From positions 4,902,698 to 4,966,697 of the forward strand of contig JAJEKV010000051.1 of NCBI GenBank assembly GCA_021234155.1: a stretch of DNA of 64,000 nt, written 5' to 3'. This DNA comes from Isoetes taiwanensis. Taxonomy: Eukaryota; Streptophyta; Lycopodiopsida; Isoetales; Isoetaceae. Made by a program: the position numbers and the translations under genes. The notes under the pieces are model-generated. The model saw only the letters and a program-made list of their open reading frames with translations, was not told where the DNA came from and ran no database searches. Every line of letters starts with the position of its first letter. Position 1 is the stretch's first letter. Shown here piece by piece: positions 26,277-39,400 of the stretch.

Positions 26277-27480
26277 TCGTAGATCAAGTTTATATGCCAC
26301 AACCAAGTTGTTATGCTATTATTGCCTTATATTTTCATATCCGTACTCACATAAGCGCTCTGGCCATGTCCGCCTCCATATCCCTGCTACTCAACTATTG
26401 AAACTTCCATACAGTGCAAGTTATGTAATAAAATGCATAACACTAGTCCGCTTACAAAGAGATGGTGCAGCATGAAACTTATAATATAGGCCTCATTATC
26501 CGTGATCTTATATGGATTCATTGGCCATTTATCTAATTATAAGATTAAGGTTAGGCTAAGCCATCCAAGAATCCGGCTTCAAGAAAACGTAGGATCTAAT
26601 TTATATGTTACAACCGAGTCGCTACCTCATCAGTTCTTTTATATTATCGTATGGACCATATAAGCTTTCTACTCATGCCCACTCCATATCTTGTTACCTC
26701 TAATGATACTTCAACCTTTATGGTTCGTGGTTTACAAAGGAAGGGCTTCACTTTAAATAGAGAAATCACAATTGATACATTTTACCAGAAATCTTCAAGC
26801 CGTAATTAATGTCATCTTCATTTGTTGTGTCTCGTGCACATATTGCCTACCATTATTATTGTTTCAAATAACTGGGTTTCCGGGTATTAGGATCCTCCAC
26901 CCTCTTTTTACCATTGTATCCGGATCCCGCTATCTCAAACCTTTTGGAATCAAAGCCGCCTCTTCTTATTCATACTTAGTTGTTGTTTTATTGTGAGTTT
27001 TTGCACCAGAAGCTCCTCTCCGCCTTCTATATTCGTGTAAACTCTTCCTCGAATCAACATACTGCACTGAAATGCATCCGGAATTAAACCCATGATTCAA
27101 TTGCATGCCACAATCTTAGAAGATTTTTGGTCTTACACGACCGCCGTGTCTTGTTAAGGATTGGTGAACCGCCATACCTTTTTAGGTCGAAACTCCTAGA
27201 CTTCACTATACCATAACAATGTTTAATCCAGCCCTTTGTCATTTATTTTTCAAAAAAGGGGCCCCTTACTCCATGGTCACCATTAAAACTTGAAAATAAG
27301 GTGGCACTAGCTTGCTCAGTTATTTTTAATGGTAAAGTGGACCATTTTGCATTTCCACTATAATAGCAAATATGTTTGTATGCTTACTTGAACTAAGCAA
27401 CCAGACACTTACCATTTAATTGCTACATCATCAAGTTCAAGGAAAATGTCTATACATTATAAAATATATATATATATATA
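26277..27480. other. Non-coding; contains a diverged duplication of about 310 bp
   Basis: The segment from about 26275 (CGTAGATCAAGTTTATATG) reappears at about 26586 (CGTAGGATCTAATTTATATG) with similar following text (CATGTCC/CATGCCC, TATCCCTGCTAC/TATCTTGTTAC). No gene was seen. Confidence 0.4.
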
Positions 27481-28720
27481 TCGCTCTATATATGTTCTAT
27501 GTTTGTCGCTACTTTATCCGACCGTCACTGAGATCCGGACGGGTTCACATAGCTTTGGGACGATCCTATGGTCCGCATGGCTTGGGAGCTTATATATAAT
27601 TCTGGGAGATAGACGCCATCCTACTCATTCAGGTTGATTTGATCCCGACCGCCTGGGCCCGAGATCCCACGCACTCAATGCTGCTTTGGGACACATCCTA
27701 CTGTACATGACTTTGGGAATTATATGCGTAATAGATCCTATGGCTCATGTTGCGGAGATCTCGACCCTTGATACACGGCCACGATCAACGGCCGATTTCA
27801 GAGGATAAAACATAAGAACATATATGTTAAGGACATCTATCTATCTACTCTATATATGTCTTATGTTGTCGCTATCCCACTGCCTGCTCGATCCACGCCA
27901 TAGCTTTGGGAATGACATCCTATGGTCCAGATGGCTTGGGAGTTTATATATAATTCAGATAGACGCTGATCCCACGGCCCAAAGTTGATTTGTCCCCATC
28001 GCAACCGAGATCCTACGACCACGCTGTTTGGGGACACATCTCACGGCAGTACATACCCTTGGGGAATTATATGTAATAGATCCATGGCTCATGTTGGGCG
28101 TGAGACTTCTGCACCCTTGATTGAGTCCAAGATCCTACTACTAAGTTGAATGCTCACCCTTAGAAAAGGCTTTTAAATTTTTATGTTGTGTGGGGATTCA
28201 ACTCGCCATTAACCCCCAACCCACATCTTTAAACTTACTCTGACCAAGTATTAATTCCCAAGTGAAAAAAATTTCTGAGTATAAATTTATGTTTGTCGCT
28301 TATCCCATCACTGTTCGAGATCCCATCTGGCCACATGGCTTTGGGACGATCATCCTCATGGTCCGGGATGGTTTGGGAGTTTACACTCAGATAGACGCTT
28401 GGATTCTACTATCCGTGCTGATTTGATCCCCGACCGGCCGGTCCGAGATCCCACGACTCACGCTAGCTTTGGGACACATCCTACTGTACATGACTTTGGG
28501 AATTATATGTGACAGATCCTATGGTCTATGTTGCGGGAGATCTCACCCCTGATCGAGTCCAAGATCCTACTACCAAGTTGAATGCTCATCCCTTAGAAAA
28601 GGCTTTTAAAATTTTATGTTGTGTGGGGATCTGAACCCCGCCATTAACCACCCAACCCCATTCCTAAATCCACTTCAGACCAAGTATTAATTCCATAAAA
28701 ATTTATGTTTCAAATATACT
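27480..28720. repeat. Tandem repeat, unit about 370-430 bp, three copies
   Basis: Copies begin near 27483, 27850 and 28283, each with TATGTTTGTCGCT-like openings, then GAGATCC, CTTTGGGA-GATCCTATGGTCC, GATAGACGC, TTTGGGACACATC and GATCCTACTAC. A fourth, more diverged copy is at 42940-43270. No coding potential is evident. Confidence 0.8.
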
Positions 28721-28734
28721 TAAGGTAATGTTCC

Positions 28735-29430
28735 ATTAAGATAAAATAGACTCATAACATTCTAGCTAGTTCAAGAAGGTTCTAGAATGTTCCGAAGGTT
28801 TTAGAAAAGTTCTAGAATCTTCTAGAAAGTTCTGCAACATAAGAGAATCTAGGAGGGATCTACAGTACCCTCTTCCAAAGTTCCAAATTGTTCTAATAAG
28901 TTTTAGAATGTTCTAATGTAGGGGAATCTATCTTAATGTAAGGAAATCTAAGATAATACTCAGTAAAAGTTCTAAAATATATTGAAAGTCTTAGAATGTT
29001 CCAAGTTCTAGAATGTTCTAAAAAGTTACAGAATGTAAAGGAACTGTAAGAATCTAATGTAATCTAGAACATTTACAAGCCTAAGGGAATCTCTTAAAAT
29101 CGGGGATCTAAAGGAATCTTTCATAAAATCTAAGGGAATCTAAGAAAATGTTGATGAAATCTTAGGAGTATCTATGGAAATCTCTTTGTAAATCTCTTTG
29201 AATCTCATGTAATGTAAGGGAACCTAGGGCAAACTCATAAAATCTAAATGAATCTAAGAATCTAAGGATCTTCATAGAATTGAGAATGTAGGTGGCCTGA
29301 GAATAGAATCTAGAGGGATTCATAAAATTTAGAGAAATGCTCACTTAACCCCTCTAAGAGAACTCCAGAATCTTAGAGAATCTATCAAGAGATTCTTTTA
29401 CAAGAACTTGCACGGAACATGCTAAAACTC
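28735..29430. repeat. TTCTAGAA-type and AATCTAAGG-type short repeat cluster
   Basis: From 28760 to about 29050 the text is dominated by GTTCTAGAATGTTC-like words. From 29050 to 29400 AATCTAAGGGAATCT-like words take over. The same succession follows the fourth copy of the 430-bp repeat at 43310-43760, so the two blocks form one composite repeat. Confidence 0.75.
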
Positions 29431-29458
29431 CCAACATGCAATCAGAGGGATCTATTAA

Positions 29459-29463
<5 letters not shown>

Positions 29464-29532
<69 letters not shown>
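29464..29532. repeat. (TA)n microsatellite
   Basis: An uninterrupted alternation of T and A for nearly 70 bp, directly before the sequence gap. Confidence 0.97.
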
Positions 29533-29534
<2 letters not shown>

Positions 29535-29572
29535 GTTAAGAGCAATACGTAACTGAACGAAGCAGCACCTAG

Positions 29573-29774
29573 NNNNNNNNNNNNNNNNNNNNNNNNNNNN
29601 NNNNNNNNNNNNNNNNNNNNNNNNNNNNNNNNNNNNNNNNNNNNNNNNNNNNNNNNNNNNNNNNNNNNNNNNNNNNNNNNNNNNNNNNNNNNNNNNNNNN
29701 NNNNNNNNNNNNNNNNNNNNNNNNNNNNNNNNNNNNNNNNNNNNNNNNNNNNNNNNNNNNNNNNNNNNNNNNNN
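29573..29774. other. Assembly gap (202 N)
   Basis: A run of unknown bases. Sequences flanking it are inverted copies of each other (29541-29562 and 29783-29805). Confidence 1.
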
Positions 29775-29799
29775 ATCAGTAACTTCGTTCGATTTACGT

Positions 29800-30190
29800 A
29801 TTGCTAATGAAAATCAGCGTCCGGGATACATTTGCAAGCTTGGTGATGCGAAGCTATATCTTGAGGATGCAAAAGCGAATGTGTAGCCAAATCAAGTGGA
29901 GTATGTGGCGATATCTTTAGCGGTGATGCGAAATTATTTGATTCTGAAAGTGCTAGCGAACTTGGTAATACATGCCGTAGCCACACACCTTTGTATTGTG
30001 ATAATAAAGCGGAGTAGCAATGACGAAATCCGACATGCCATTCTAGAGCGAAGCACATAGAAATTCATCATCATTTTATTCGAGATGAAGTGGAGAAGGG
30101 AGATTGATGTCAGGAGTATATTTCAACAAAGGGGCAACAAGCGGAATATGCTCACAAAAGTGTTGGCAGGTTCTAAGCGGTGTGTACTTG
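29800..30190 (+). pseudogene. copia RNase H / pol C-terminal remnant
   Basis: Pieces in shifting frames give EYVAISLAVMRNYLILKVL (about 29895-29955), YCDNKA (about 29995) and HSRAKHIEIHHHFIRDEVEK (about 30035-30095), then EYISTKGQ (about 30115-30140). These are the end of Ty1/copia pol. It is in the opposite orientation to the element at the left edge. The 5' part would lie in or before the N gap. No LTR or polypurine tract was identified downstream. Confidence 0.8.
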
Positions 30191-33100
30191 AAACATAGTT
30201 AAAACACGGATTTCCGGTCAAGCCTGACCCACGGCTACCACGCGGTTTTGGAAGATGCGTGGCGAACACGGCGGTAAGTGGCTTTTAACGACATGAACCA
30301 TGGCATGGTTTGGCTTAGGCTGCGTGTTACGGCGAGGAACAGCGGTGCGTGATTATCAAAATTTGTTGCAAGCGTAACAAAATTTCTTTTCGAATAAACG
30401 GCTTTCGGCATTGGGTATGCCACAGATTTCGACACCGCAAATTTGTAGCTTGAAGCGGCGTGTTGTGGAACAAGCATTGCTTTCTGCTTGCGTCTGTTCC
30501 TGTTCTCCTTTGTTCACCTAGACTAATGTGTTGGGAAGCTTTTAGCCTTTACTGGTGCTCTAGCCTAAAGCCACAGGTTGTGTCGGTGCAGACTTGGAGC
30601 ATCCTCCTCCAATCACAGGTTATGGCGGAAGCGAGTCTCGGTTCTTCATTCTCCTTCCTTTTTCCTCGACCGTCAGGCCAGACAAGTCTTTCCATCTTTA
30701 CAAAAGGCGGCAAGCAATGATAAACATGCGACTATAGCTTCTCTTCTCTAGAACCCAGGGCGGCGGACAAGCAAGATGACCTTTGAGGGAGAAGCTTTTG
30801 CTGAGCCTAAATCTTTCCTTGCAAATGTTGCGGAAAAGAAGCAAGAGCCTTGGAGCGATTTGCGAGCATAAACTTCAAGCAGTCACGGTTGGCAATGATA
30901 GATGCTGCAGAGGCAGATGTGAGAAAAATCTGACACAAAGGGTGAATCGATTGGATACTGGCCGGATTGGATGCATACGAGATGTCACGGCGGTTCGGAT
31001 GCTGGAGTCGCTAGTCTGTGGTGGTCATGAGCCACTTGTCATTTCTTGATATGACGCGGTGAAGCGGCTTGTGTCTAGTTTTGAAACGTGTTTATTAGCT
31101 TCTATGAGTCATTGAAACCATACTCCATTCTTTTTTATATTTTAAAAGTTTATCTTAAAGAATATTCAGTGTTATTCGTTTGAGTATTACATTCTTAGAT
31201 TTAGTTTCTAAAATTTGGGGGCCGTTAGATTTTCCGTGGCGGGTGTTCGTAACTATATTGCCAAAGCACAAATAGGTATCAATGAGTGTCTGATGAGGGG
31301 AGTTGTAAGATCATCCCGGCCTGTCTGACTATAACCAATGGAAAATAGCTTAGCGATAATGATGGCGGGTAAGTCGGTGGCCCGAAAGAAAAAGAAGATA
31401 GGCGGAGCAGGGAGGAGGGAGATTGGACAGCGGATCAATCGGGCGGAGGCGATTGGCGGGGAAGACTTGAATCGGTGATGCAGGTCGAGATAGATAATAT
31501 GCAGTGAAGCTTGACCTGGAGGGATCTTTGGTTCGAGCCGATTATGTCCTGAGTTTGGGCTATCCAGACTAGTCGAGGATGATCATCTTGGTGGAATAGC
31601 GATTCTTGTCTTTGCTTTGGGGTTGATCTTGAGCGTTACAAGACATGCGATATAAAATATAAGAAGTAAGGCAGGAGAAGAGATGGGTATGCGCCTTTCT
31701 GGGAAGCGTAGTATTCCTACTCAGGGATGTGGTAAACCGAGGCGAGAATTAGAGTAGTAGCTTCGACCATGGATCCGGTAGCCATCGCTGGCAGAGGCAA
31801 TGCATCATCCATCGGCCTCCGGGATGGCCATAAGCTATCCGAGAACGTGCATCACAGGGTCCCATCTTATGGATTGGAAGTTTGGAGCCAGAAGAAGGGG
31901 CTGCTCACACCGGTTAAGGAATTATTCGTCTCACCCTTTAGCAAATGATGATCCCTCAATCATCACCTCCGTGCCGCTCACTGCGGTAAGCCGGCTGGTG
32001 TGGCGCCTCAGTTCCACCGGCTTGTCCATCACTATTATGGGAAATGTCCGCGAAAAATCCCAGTTATGGGAAATGTCCACGGAAAAATCACAGATTTTTT
32101 AGGTTATATATCAATTTTTTTGGTAACATACGAATTTTTGGGTTATATACTAAGCGAAATTTTCATTTGCCATAGGAAGATGTCTAAGTGATTGGCGGAA
32201 GGGGATCTTTCTTCTTCTTCTTCTCTAAGAGGAGAAAAGTGCGGATGTGCCTTTTTGTGCGGGGGCGTTGTCCTTCGGCGATGTCACACAGTGATTAGGG
32301 CCATTTGAGGGTGTATCAGTTAAGATCACGCATGGATTATAGCCTCCTCTGATTCCTCTTGCTACACCTCAGCCTCCTCCCAGTTCCTTTGACTACACAC
32401 CTCTTGTGAGGAGGAGGCCTCGGAAGACTTCTACAGGTCTTGAGGCCTTTTGTGATGCCTTCTTACGGGGAGTCAGGGAAGAGGGAATTGAGATGATCTC
32501 CTCTAAAGGCCTCCCGCTGGGTAGTTGTTTTGATTACTCGGATGAAGCCAATTTGAAAGGCGAAGAAGCTTCTCCCAAGCTCTGTAGCTATTTTTGGTGC
32601 GAGAATGTACCTTTTTTGTAATTGTGAACCCTGCATTTTGATACATACATGTTAATCGCCTGCAGGCTTTTTTTTCATATATGAAATGACTTCTTTTTTG
32701 AAAATTATTCTTGTCATTTGGTTTTTAGGTATCGCAGTTTAGTTGAGCAGTACAAAACTCATTTGGGTCAAAAGCAGTTTAGTTTGAAACTCATTTAGGT
32801 ATATATAAACAATTGGTATTGAAGAAATAACTCATTTGCTTCCAACAATGGTCTTTCTTGTTTCTTAACGTTGACAACATAAGATTCCCATGTGAGTTGA
32901 GTTTGTAGGTAAAGCAATCTGTCTGTCTTCCTCATAACGACATAAGAATTCCAACATCCAGTAGGCAAGGTCTACATTGATGTTCATTACCTTTGCATTT
33001 CACTTTGGTGAGTCACTTGTGAATTACTTAAAGAATCGTACCTCATCGGGTCTTATCTCCTGGGCAAATCTTTTACTAACCCATACACATCCTCCAGGAG

Positions 33101-33310
33101 TTATGAAAGTCTTACGCATGTCTTACGCATGTCCTAAAGATCAACAATCATTATGTCACTTCTGATGGGTTGGTGAGTTGTGTTAGTGAGTTGTGTTAGT
33201 GAATAAGTGACATCATTCATACGAAGCAAGCTGGCTACGAGACATAAACTACATGATTTAATTCAATCTCATTAATCATCGGACCCTCTACTACCATCGG
33301 TGGAAGTATT
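30191..33310. other. No recognisable gene
   Basis: GC-richer, broken frames only. An open plus-strand frame at 32406-32621 (RRRPRKTSTGLEAFCDAFL) resembles the tail of a retroelement ORF but has no diagnostic motif. A near-perfect tandem duplication of about 29 bp (TATGGGAAATGTCC(G/A)C) lies at 32036-32095. Confidence 0.35.
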
Positions 33311-34860
33311 GCGTGCCATGACAAGTTAGTCTAGTGGTAAACTGGCGTACGCGAGATGTAAACACGGACAACCATGTCTGGTGGTGACCTAGACATGTTG
33401 GTGTAGTAACACGGACATGCACTTGAGATGGTAAACTTGGACATGCAAAGTGCGATGGTTAGCACAGCGGACATGCATGTAAAGTGTTAAACTGGACATG
33501 TAGTTGCAATGGTTCCTTCTTGGGCTGTGTGTGTGATGGTAAACTGACAAGTTGAGTCTGAGTGGTAGGCTTTGGACGTATTACGCGGGATATTGAAGCA
33601 CGGACAGCCATGTCTGGTGATAAACTGGACAGTTGATGCAGTGGTAAGCACGGACATGAACTTGAGATGGTAAAACTTTGGGACAGCCATGTCTAGTGGT
33701 GAAGCCTGAACCAAGATGGTCTAGTGGTAAACACAGACATGCACTTGGATGGTAGGCACAGACAACCCAGCCGGTGGTAAACTGAACAGGATTAGTCTAG
33801 TGGTAAGCCTGAGACCATGCGCTTGGGGATGGTGAAACACGGACAGCCATGTCTGGTGACAACTTAAGTTGATGCAGTGGTGAAGCTTGGACATGAACTT
33901 GAGATGGTAAGCACAGACAGCCATGTCTAGTGGTAAAGCCTAAGACAAATTTGGTCTAGTGGTAAACACGGACATAGACTTGGATAGTGGCTTGGACGAA
34001 AGCCATGCATACGGTGGTAAGCTAGACAAGTTCTTGGATGGTGGCTTTGGACATGCGCGAGATGGTAAACTGGACGGCTGCAAGTGCGATGGATTGCTTT
34101 GGACAGCCCTGCATGTGAAGTGTTAAACTGGACATGTGATTTGCAATGGTTAACCTGAACCAGCCATGTCTAGTGGTAAACCTAGACTAAAGTTAGTCTA
34201 GTGAAGTAAACACGGACATACTTGGGATGAGTAAACACGGACCCAACCTTATCTAGTAGTAAGCTAGACCACAGAAAGTTAAGTCTGAGTGACAAACTGG
34301 ACCTTTGAGAACTTGAGATGATGAGCTTTGGACAACCATGCAGTGGTAGGCGCCTAAGACAAAGTTGGTCTGGTGGTAGGCTGGTTGAGTTTAGTGTAAA
34401 CACGGACATGCACTTGAGATGAGTAGCTTGGACATGCAAAGTGCAATGGATTGCTGGACATGCATGTAATTATTAAACTTTGGACATGTAAATTTGATGG
34501 TTAACCTGAACGACCATGTCTGGTGGTAAGCCTAGACAAGGAGTAGTCTGAAGTGGTAAACATGGACATGCACTTGAGGATAGTAGGCACGGACAACCTT
34601 GTCTAGTGATGGTAAACTAAAACCAAAATTAGTCTAGTGGTAAACACGGACGTACGCGGGATGTCGCTTTGGACAACCATGTGTCTAGTGGTAGAAACCT
34701 AGATAAGTTAGGCTAGTGGTAAACACGGACATGAACTTGAGATGGTAAGCACAGCCTTGTCTGATGGTAAACTGGTGGAATTAGTCTAGTGGACAACCAT
34801 TTGAAGTGTTAGACACACGGACAACAAGGTGGTGATTGTAGTACGGACAACTGGTGCAAT
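33310..34860 (+). repeat. Degenerate array, core TCTAGTGGTAAAC (forward)
   Basis: Dozens of short units alternate TCTAGTGGTAAAC-type words with CGGACATG-CACTTGAGATGG-type words, spaced about 35-45 bp. The core resembles the A box of a tRNA gene (TRGCNNAGTGG). The array at 37970-38900 is the same in the opposite orientation. Confidence 0.85.
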
Positions 34861-36985
34861 GGCAAATAATTAGGAAGCTTGGCGAGGAGAAAATGTTGCA
34901 CCAATGACAATGGAACAATGCCGTACAATTTAGATAAGGATAGTGGATTGCATGGAACCTCCAATCATGTGATATTATTCACTGCATTACCGTGTTATAC
35001 TATTAAATGGTACATCAATCATGGTGGAAGAATCCCATATCAATCATAGTCAGAAGTCCCATATGAAGCATCACCATGTAAATTTGTAGAAACCTAAATA
35101 CATGTAATGATGGGTCAAAGCATATTTTAAATTTGAAAATGAAATCTAATGGTGTAGAAGAGCCAATGGCTCTTTGCCGCGATATAAACCTGTTTGAACC
35201 CACGAGCTTGTTGTTTTGGCTATGGTAGGTTCTTTGAGTTCTTCTTGGCGGGTGGCGCTGGGTGTTAGTTCCTTCTTCGGCGCTCCCACAGTCAAGCAAA
35301 ACTCAAACTCCGTTCATCTGGCGGCTTGGGCGCTTGCATTGAAGGAGGGGGGCGCGCGGAGCAAGCTCTATTTCTATGGAATCTCTTGAGCTTGACGCCA
35401 ATGCCATTAGATAGTGAGCCTTCCAGGCTACGATGATAGTGAGTACCCGGTATTAGCGAAGAAGGCTACGGTAGGAAGATGGGTTGCTTCTCAAAGGGAG
35501 GCAAGAAGGGATCTGCGAGAAAGCACGAGGCAAAAGAAGAGGAAGAGGCCGCGAGGGCGTTTACCTCCTGCGAGGTTGAGCGGCTTTGATGATAATGACT
35601 CTGTGAAATAGAAGGCGTCACATGAAGCAAGCATACTACTCCTCAAGAAAAGAGGCATTCTTTACTTGGTCCCAGGTTGTGTATGGGACAGAAAAAGATT
35701 GAGCTCGAGCTATGAGCAGTATTTCATAACACGGACGTTGTGGAAGGGCTCCGTTAGGGAGTGAAGCGAGGCGAGCAACAACAAGAAGGCCAAGCTGGCG
35801 ACCTCTCGGCTTATCATATTTCTCACGAGATGGACCCAGGGCGGGTATCTCGGAAATCCGAGAGAATGTCTCGGAGATGCCAAGACCATGCAGTGAGGGT
35901 GGTGAGGGCAGGTCTCAAAATGAAGGGTCGATAGCGGAACAGGAAGCGGCGGCGAAATATCTTGCGGTATGTTGCTAGGAGAATCTTAGAGTGGGAAAAG
36001 GGCGAGATGCTAAAGTACCAAATATGCAAGACTATAGCAACTATTTATGGCTTGGAGGTGAGGTAAAGTGGAATCACTTAGTGGCAACCAGCAGAACAAG
36101 AAATCAAAATTAAAATTCCCCAAGTTATAGTGCCATAGCGAACCTAAATGAAGAAATTCTGAATCTGCTTTGTGTCAGGAGGAACCACCATCGTGAGCCC
36201 TCGAAGGCGACGGTAAGTCGAGTCCCTCAAGTAGCCTTGATAATCGGCCTCCCCCTTTTTCCTTCCCTCTGTTTGCCCCATCTTTGTAATAGAGATTTAC
36301 GATATGATAACACCATCCACGAAACCAATGAGAGGGTCTTGCCCCATGAGAACAATGCTCGATACAGCTCCGGATTATAAGCTTGATTTCCCACACCTAC
36401 GGCGGATGACCTCTATACAATGGCGGGGCCAGGAGACCTAAATCCGGGAAAAATTGTGCTTTCATACAGCGCCAATGGCCCATTCCGCGTCAAGAACCCA
36501 ATATGGTCTTTGAGGTTACTGTCAAGAGAGGTAATTTGTGATAAGCCGGCCAGGCGAGTGCTTTGGCCCAGACGAACGCAGGCGATCCCGAAAAGATGTT
36601 CAATCATGGGTGAGCGAGGAATACAGCCGGGGCATATCTAATGTCAGTCTGATGGTGTAATTGATTTGCTATTTACGTTTCCAATTTAAAAACCATGATG
36701 TCGAGTTTAATCCAATTTTGCTTTATTTGCTCTCATGCATTCAAGAGAGCAAAAGCGAGTTCTATCGTACAATTCCCATTGATGGAGGAAGCATCATTCT
36801 TGGATACATCCTAGTTTGATGGAGTGCAGTATACGCAAACATGATGCCCTGTCTTCTGAAATTGCTCCCTCCCACCCATTGTGAGCGAGAAGAAGGGCAA
36901 GATTCAAATGAAGGAAGATCCAATGGATTAAATTTTTGGTATTAGCTGCCCGGTATCTGAAACTGTTCCGATAGTGTATTTTTTA
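34861..36985. other. No recognisable gene between the two inverted arrays
   Basis: Open frames such as 35414-35611 (Arg/Lys-rich, RQKKRKRPRGRLP) and 36420-36641 show no known domain. This may be the upstream part of the gene fragment at about 36990-37410. Confidence 0.3.
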
Positions 36986-36989
36986 TTTC

Positions 36990-37410
36990 TTTTCCTAGTG
37001 TGATTTTTGCACCACTGGAACAGCCCATTGAACTGTATGTATTACTGCTTGGTGATGTCGAGATGCCCAATGCTCTCTTGGGGCGAACACACCCTCGTTG
37101 CTCCACTTCCGGTTGTGTTGAAGTGGCTACCATTCAACCTTGGAAAATGCTGCCATGGAAATGGTTCTTGGTTTTGTGTTTTGCTTTGGTTTAGTGTTTG
37201 CTGGTTTGCTCTTCATCCATATCTGGGTACTGTTATTTGTTTCGGTGTTACGGAAGAAAGTGCAGTCATGATGCCTTAATCTACACGCACAGTGCAGGAT
37301 GTCCTCTTCTTGCGTGTGCCATGCCTCGGCAAGACAATGGATGCGATTGTGGCATACACACTATATTGTATACCGTACTTTCTCCGGGTTCATTTTGAAG
37401 AAGCGAGACC
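36990..37410 (+). pseudogene. Ulp1 (C48) SUMO-protease-like fragment
   Basis: At 37321-37380 the frame reads MPRQDNGCDCGIHTILY, which matches the Ulp1 signature Q-x-N-G-x-D-C-G, with the catalytic cysteine and the oxyanion glutamine. About 300 bp upstream VIFAPLE...YVLLLGDVE (37000-37060) could be the strand that normally bears the catalytic His-Trp, which is not present. Ulp1 proteases remove SUMO. Copies carried by plant MULE transposons are known, and a MULE-like fragment lies 2 kb away. The fragment has frameshifts and no complete catalytic triad. Confidence 0.45.
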
Positions 37411-37969
37411 TATCCAAACCCAAGTAAAGTCATATATTGTTTTCTTAAAATTTGTTTATCACCGAGGGGTTCAAATTGACCTTGCCTTTCATTTCACTTG
37501 CGAGATAACCAAAAAATGGTTTACCATTTCGGTAATTAATGATGCGGGAGATCCTTTTGTTTTATACTAGGTAAAAGGCTGCGCATCGGTACGTAGTAAT
37601 GATTAGCGCACAGAGACTCGGCCTGTACCAGTTCAATGGGAACATTATGCGAAAGCGACTGTCACAGCTTACAATTATGCTCACGAGAACACACTTGCCA
37701 CCGCTCAAAAGCCCCATTTTTCTTGGCAACCCTTTGTATCGGACCTTTTGTGTCGGCTCGGAGCCATTAAAGTATATGGAAGGTAGGTGGCATTTTTGAC
37801 ACGATTTAGACATGTCGTGCGAAGATATCATGTTTTCTAAACATAGATTTCTAGACATAATGCAAACATAATAAAAAGTATATGGTTGAGCATGATGTAA
37901 ACATAAAGCAAACATAATAAGTATATGGTTCTAAACATGATGTAAACAATAAGCAAACATAAAGCACTA
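37411..37969. other. No recognisable gene
   Basis: Short open frames only. From about 37855 a run of ATAAAGCAAACATAATAAGTATATGG-like units leads into the array; the same words return at 38905-38950 on its far side. Confidence 0.4.
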
Positions 37970-38900
37970 CATTAACATGTCCGGGTTTACCACTAGGTTG
38001 CATGTCTAGGTTTTACCACTAAGGCTAACATGGCTAGGTTTACCACTACTAACATCGGGGTTTACCACTAGAGTTGCATGTCTGGGTTTGCCCTAGACTA
38101 TGTGTCTAGGTTTACCACTGAACTAACATATCGGGGTTTACCACTAAGGTTGCATGTCTGGGTTTGCCACCCTAAGACTAACATGTCTGGGTTTTTACTA
38201 GACTAACATGTCTAGGTTTACCACTGAACACATGTCGGGTTACCCTTTGGTGAAAGCATGCTAGGGTGTGCCATAAATTACTTTTTTAGGAGTGCAAAGG
38301 CTACCCGGAAGAGTACCAGTCTTGGGTACTAAGAACTTGCACAAATGTCTCGATAAACAATAAGTTTGAGTTGATTGATTCATTTAGTTTCTAATGGTAT
38401 GGTTATTCTTTGATACTATAGATGACATTATTGACCTTCAATTCAATATTTTTGATTTTGAGTGGAAAACTGTAAGTACGGTTAAGTACCTAGTGTAGGT
38501 ACTTTGAGGGTTCAAAAAGTGGTACTGCCGTAGCATGCTTTCACCCACTAGAGTTGCATGTCTGGGTTTGCCACTACACTAACTTTGTCTGGGTTTGCCA
38601 CTAGACTAACATGTCTAGGGTTTACCGCACTAGACTAACATGTCTGGTTTACCACTGAACTAACATGTCGGGTTACCACTAGGTTGCATGTCTGGGTTTA
38701 CCACTAGACTAACATGTCTGGTTACACTAGACTAGCATGTCGAGTTTACCACTAGGTTGCATGTCTGGGTTTACCACTAGACTAACATGTCTGGTTTTAC
38801 CACTGAACTAACATGTCCGGAGGTTTACAGGTTGCATGTCTGGGTTTACCACTAGACTAACATGTCTGGGTTTACCACTGAACATCTGGGTTTACCACTA
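37970..38900 (-). repeat. Degenerate array, core GTTTACCACTAGA (reverse)
   Basis: About 30 units of the form CTAACATGTCTGGGTTTACCACTAG, spaced roughly 25-27 bp. Read on the minus strand this is CTAGTGGTAAACCCAGACATG, the same core as the 33.3-34.9 kb array. A 240-bp unrelated insertion interrupts it at about 38290-38540, with repeat-like ends (CTTTGGTGAAAGCATG against GTAGCATGCTTTCACC). Confidence 0.85.
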
Positions 38901-39400
38901 GACTTACATAAGTATATAGTTCCACCAAACATCGTAAACATAAAGCAAATATAAAATTCTAAACATCCAAGTATAAGTGGTTAAGTGGACTAAAGCAAAA
39001 TCCAAGTATAATAGTGGGAAGTTTATTATAGAACATCCTAGAAAGTGAAGAAGTTAAAGCAAACTCAAGTAAGAGTGTCATAAAATAGAAGATCCACAAG
39101 TCAAGCATTAAGAAAATTTACTCCTCAAGGTGGCGTGCACATTCACGTGCAAACAGTATCACACCACTTTCTTCTTCCTCTTATGGCATTCTATGAAAGG
39201 AATTGGCCTAGCTATGGTGCTCCCATTGAAGTCCTTTGTTGTTGGCATGCAAGGTGCAACACCTCTTTGAGCGATTAAGTCTTCAAATTTTTCTAACTTT
39301 TGGGTGAGCTCAGAAGAAGGAAATCAACTTCACGAATGATGTGAGGTTGCTACTTAATGTATCCCTTATGTTATGAGCTAGCATCTATACTCTCAACATG
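38901..39400. other. Spacer, no recognisable gene
   Basis: A short tail of array-like sequence, then unremarkable AT-rich text. Confidence 0.4.

Noticed and set aside
33310-34860. A cluster of real tRNA genes, from the many A-box-like cores
   Set aside because: No B box at tRNA spacing, and no cloverleaf or T-run terminator follows the cores.
33310-38900. CRISPR-like array
   Set aside because: Units are degenerate, spacers are not unique, and the host is a eukaryote.
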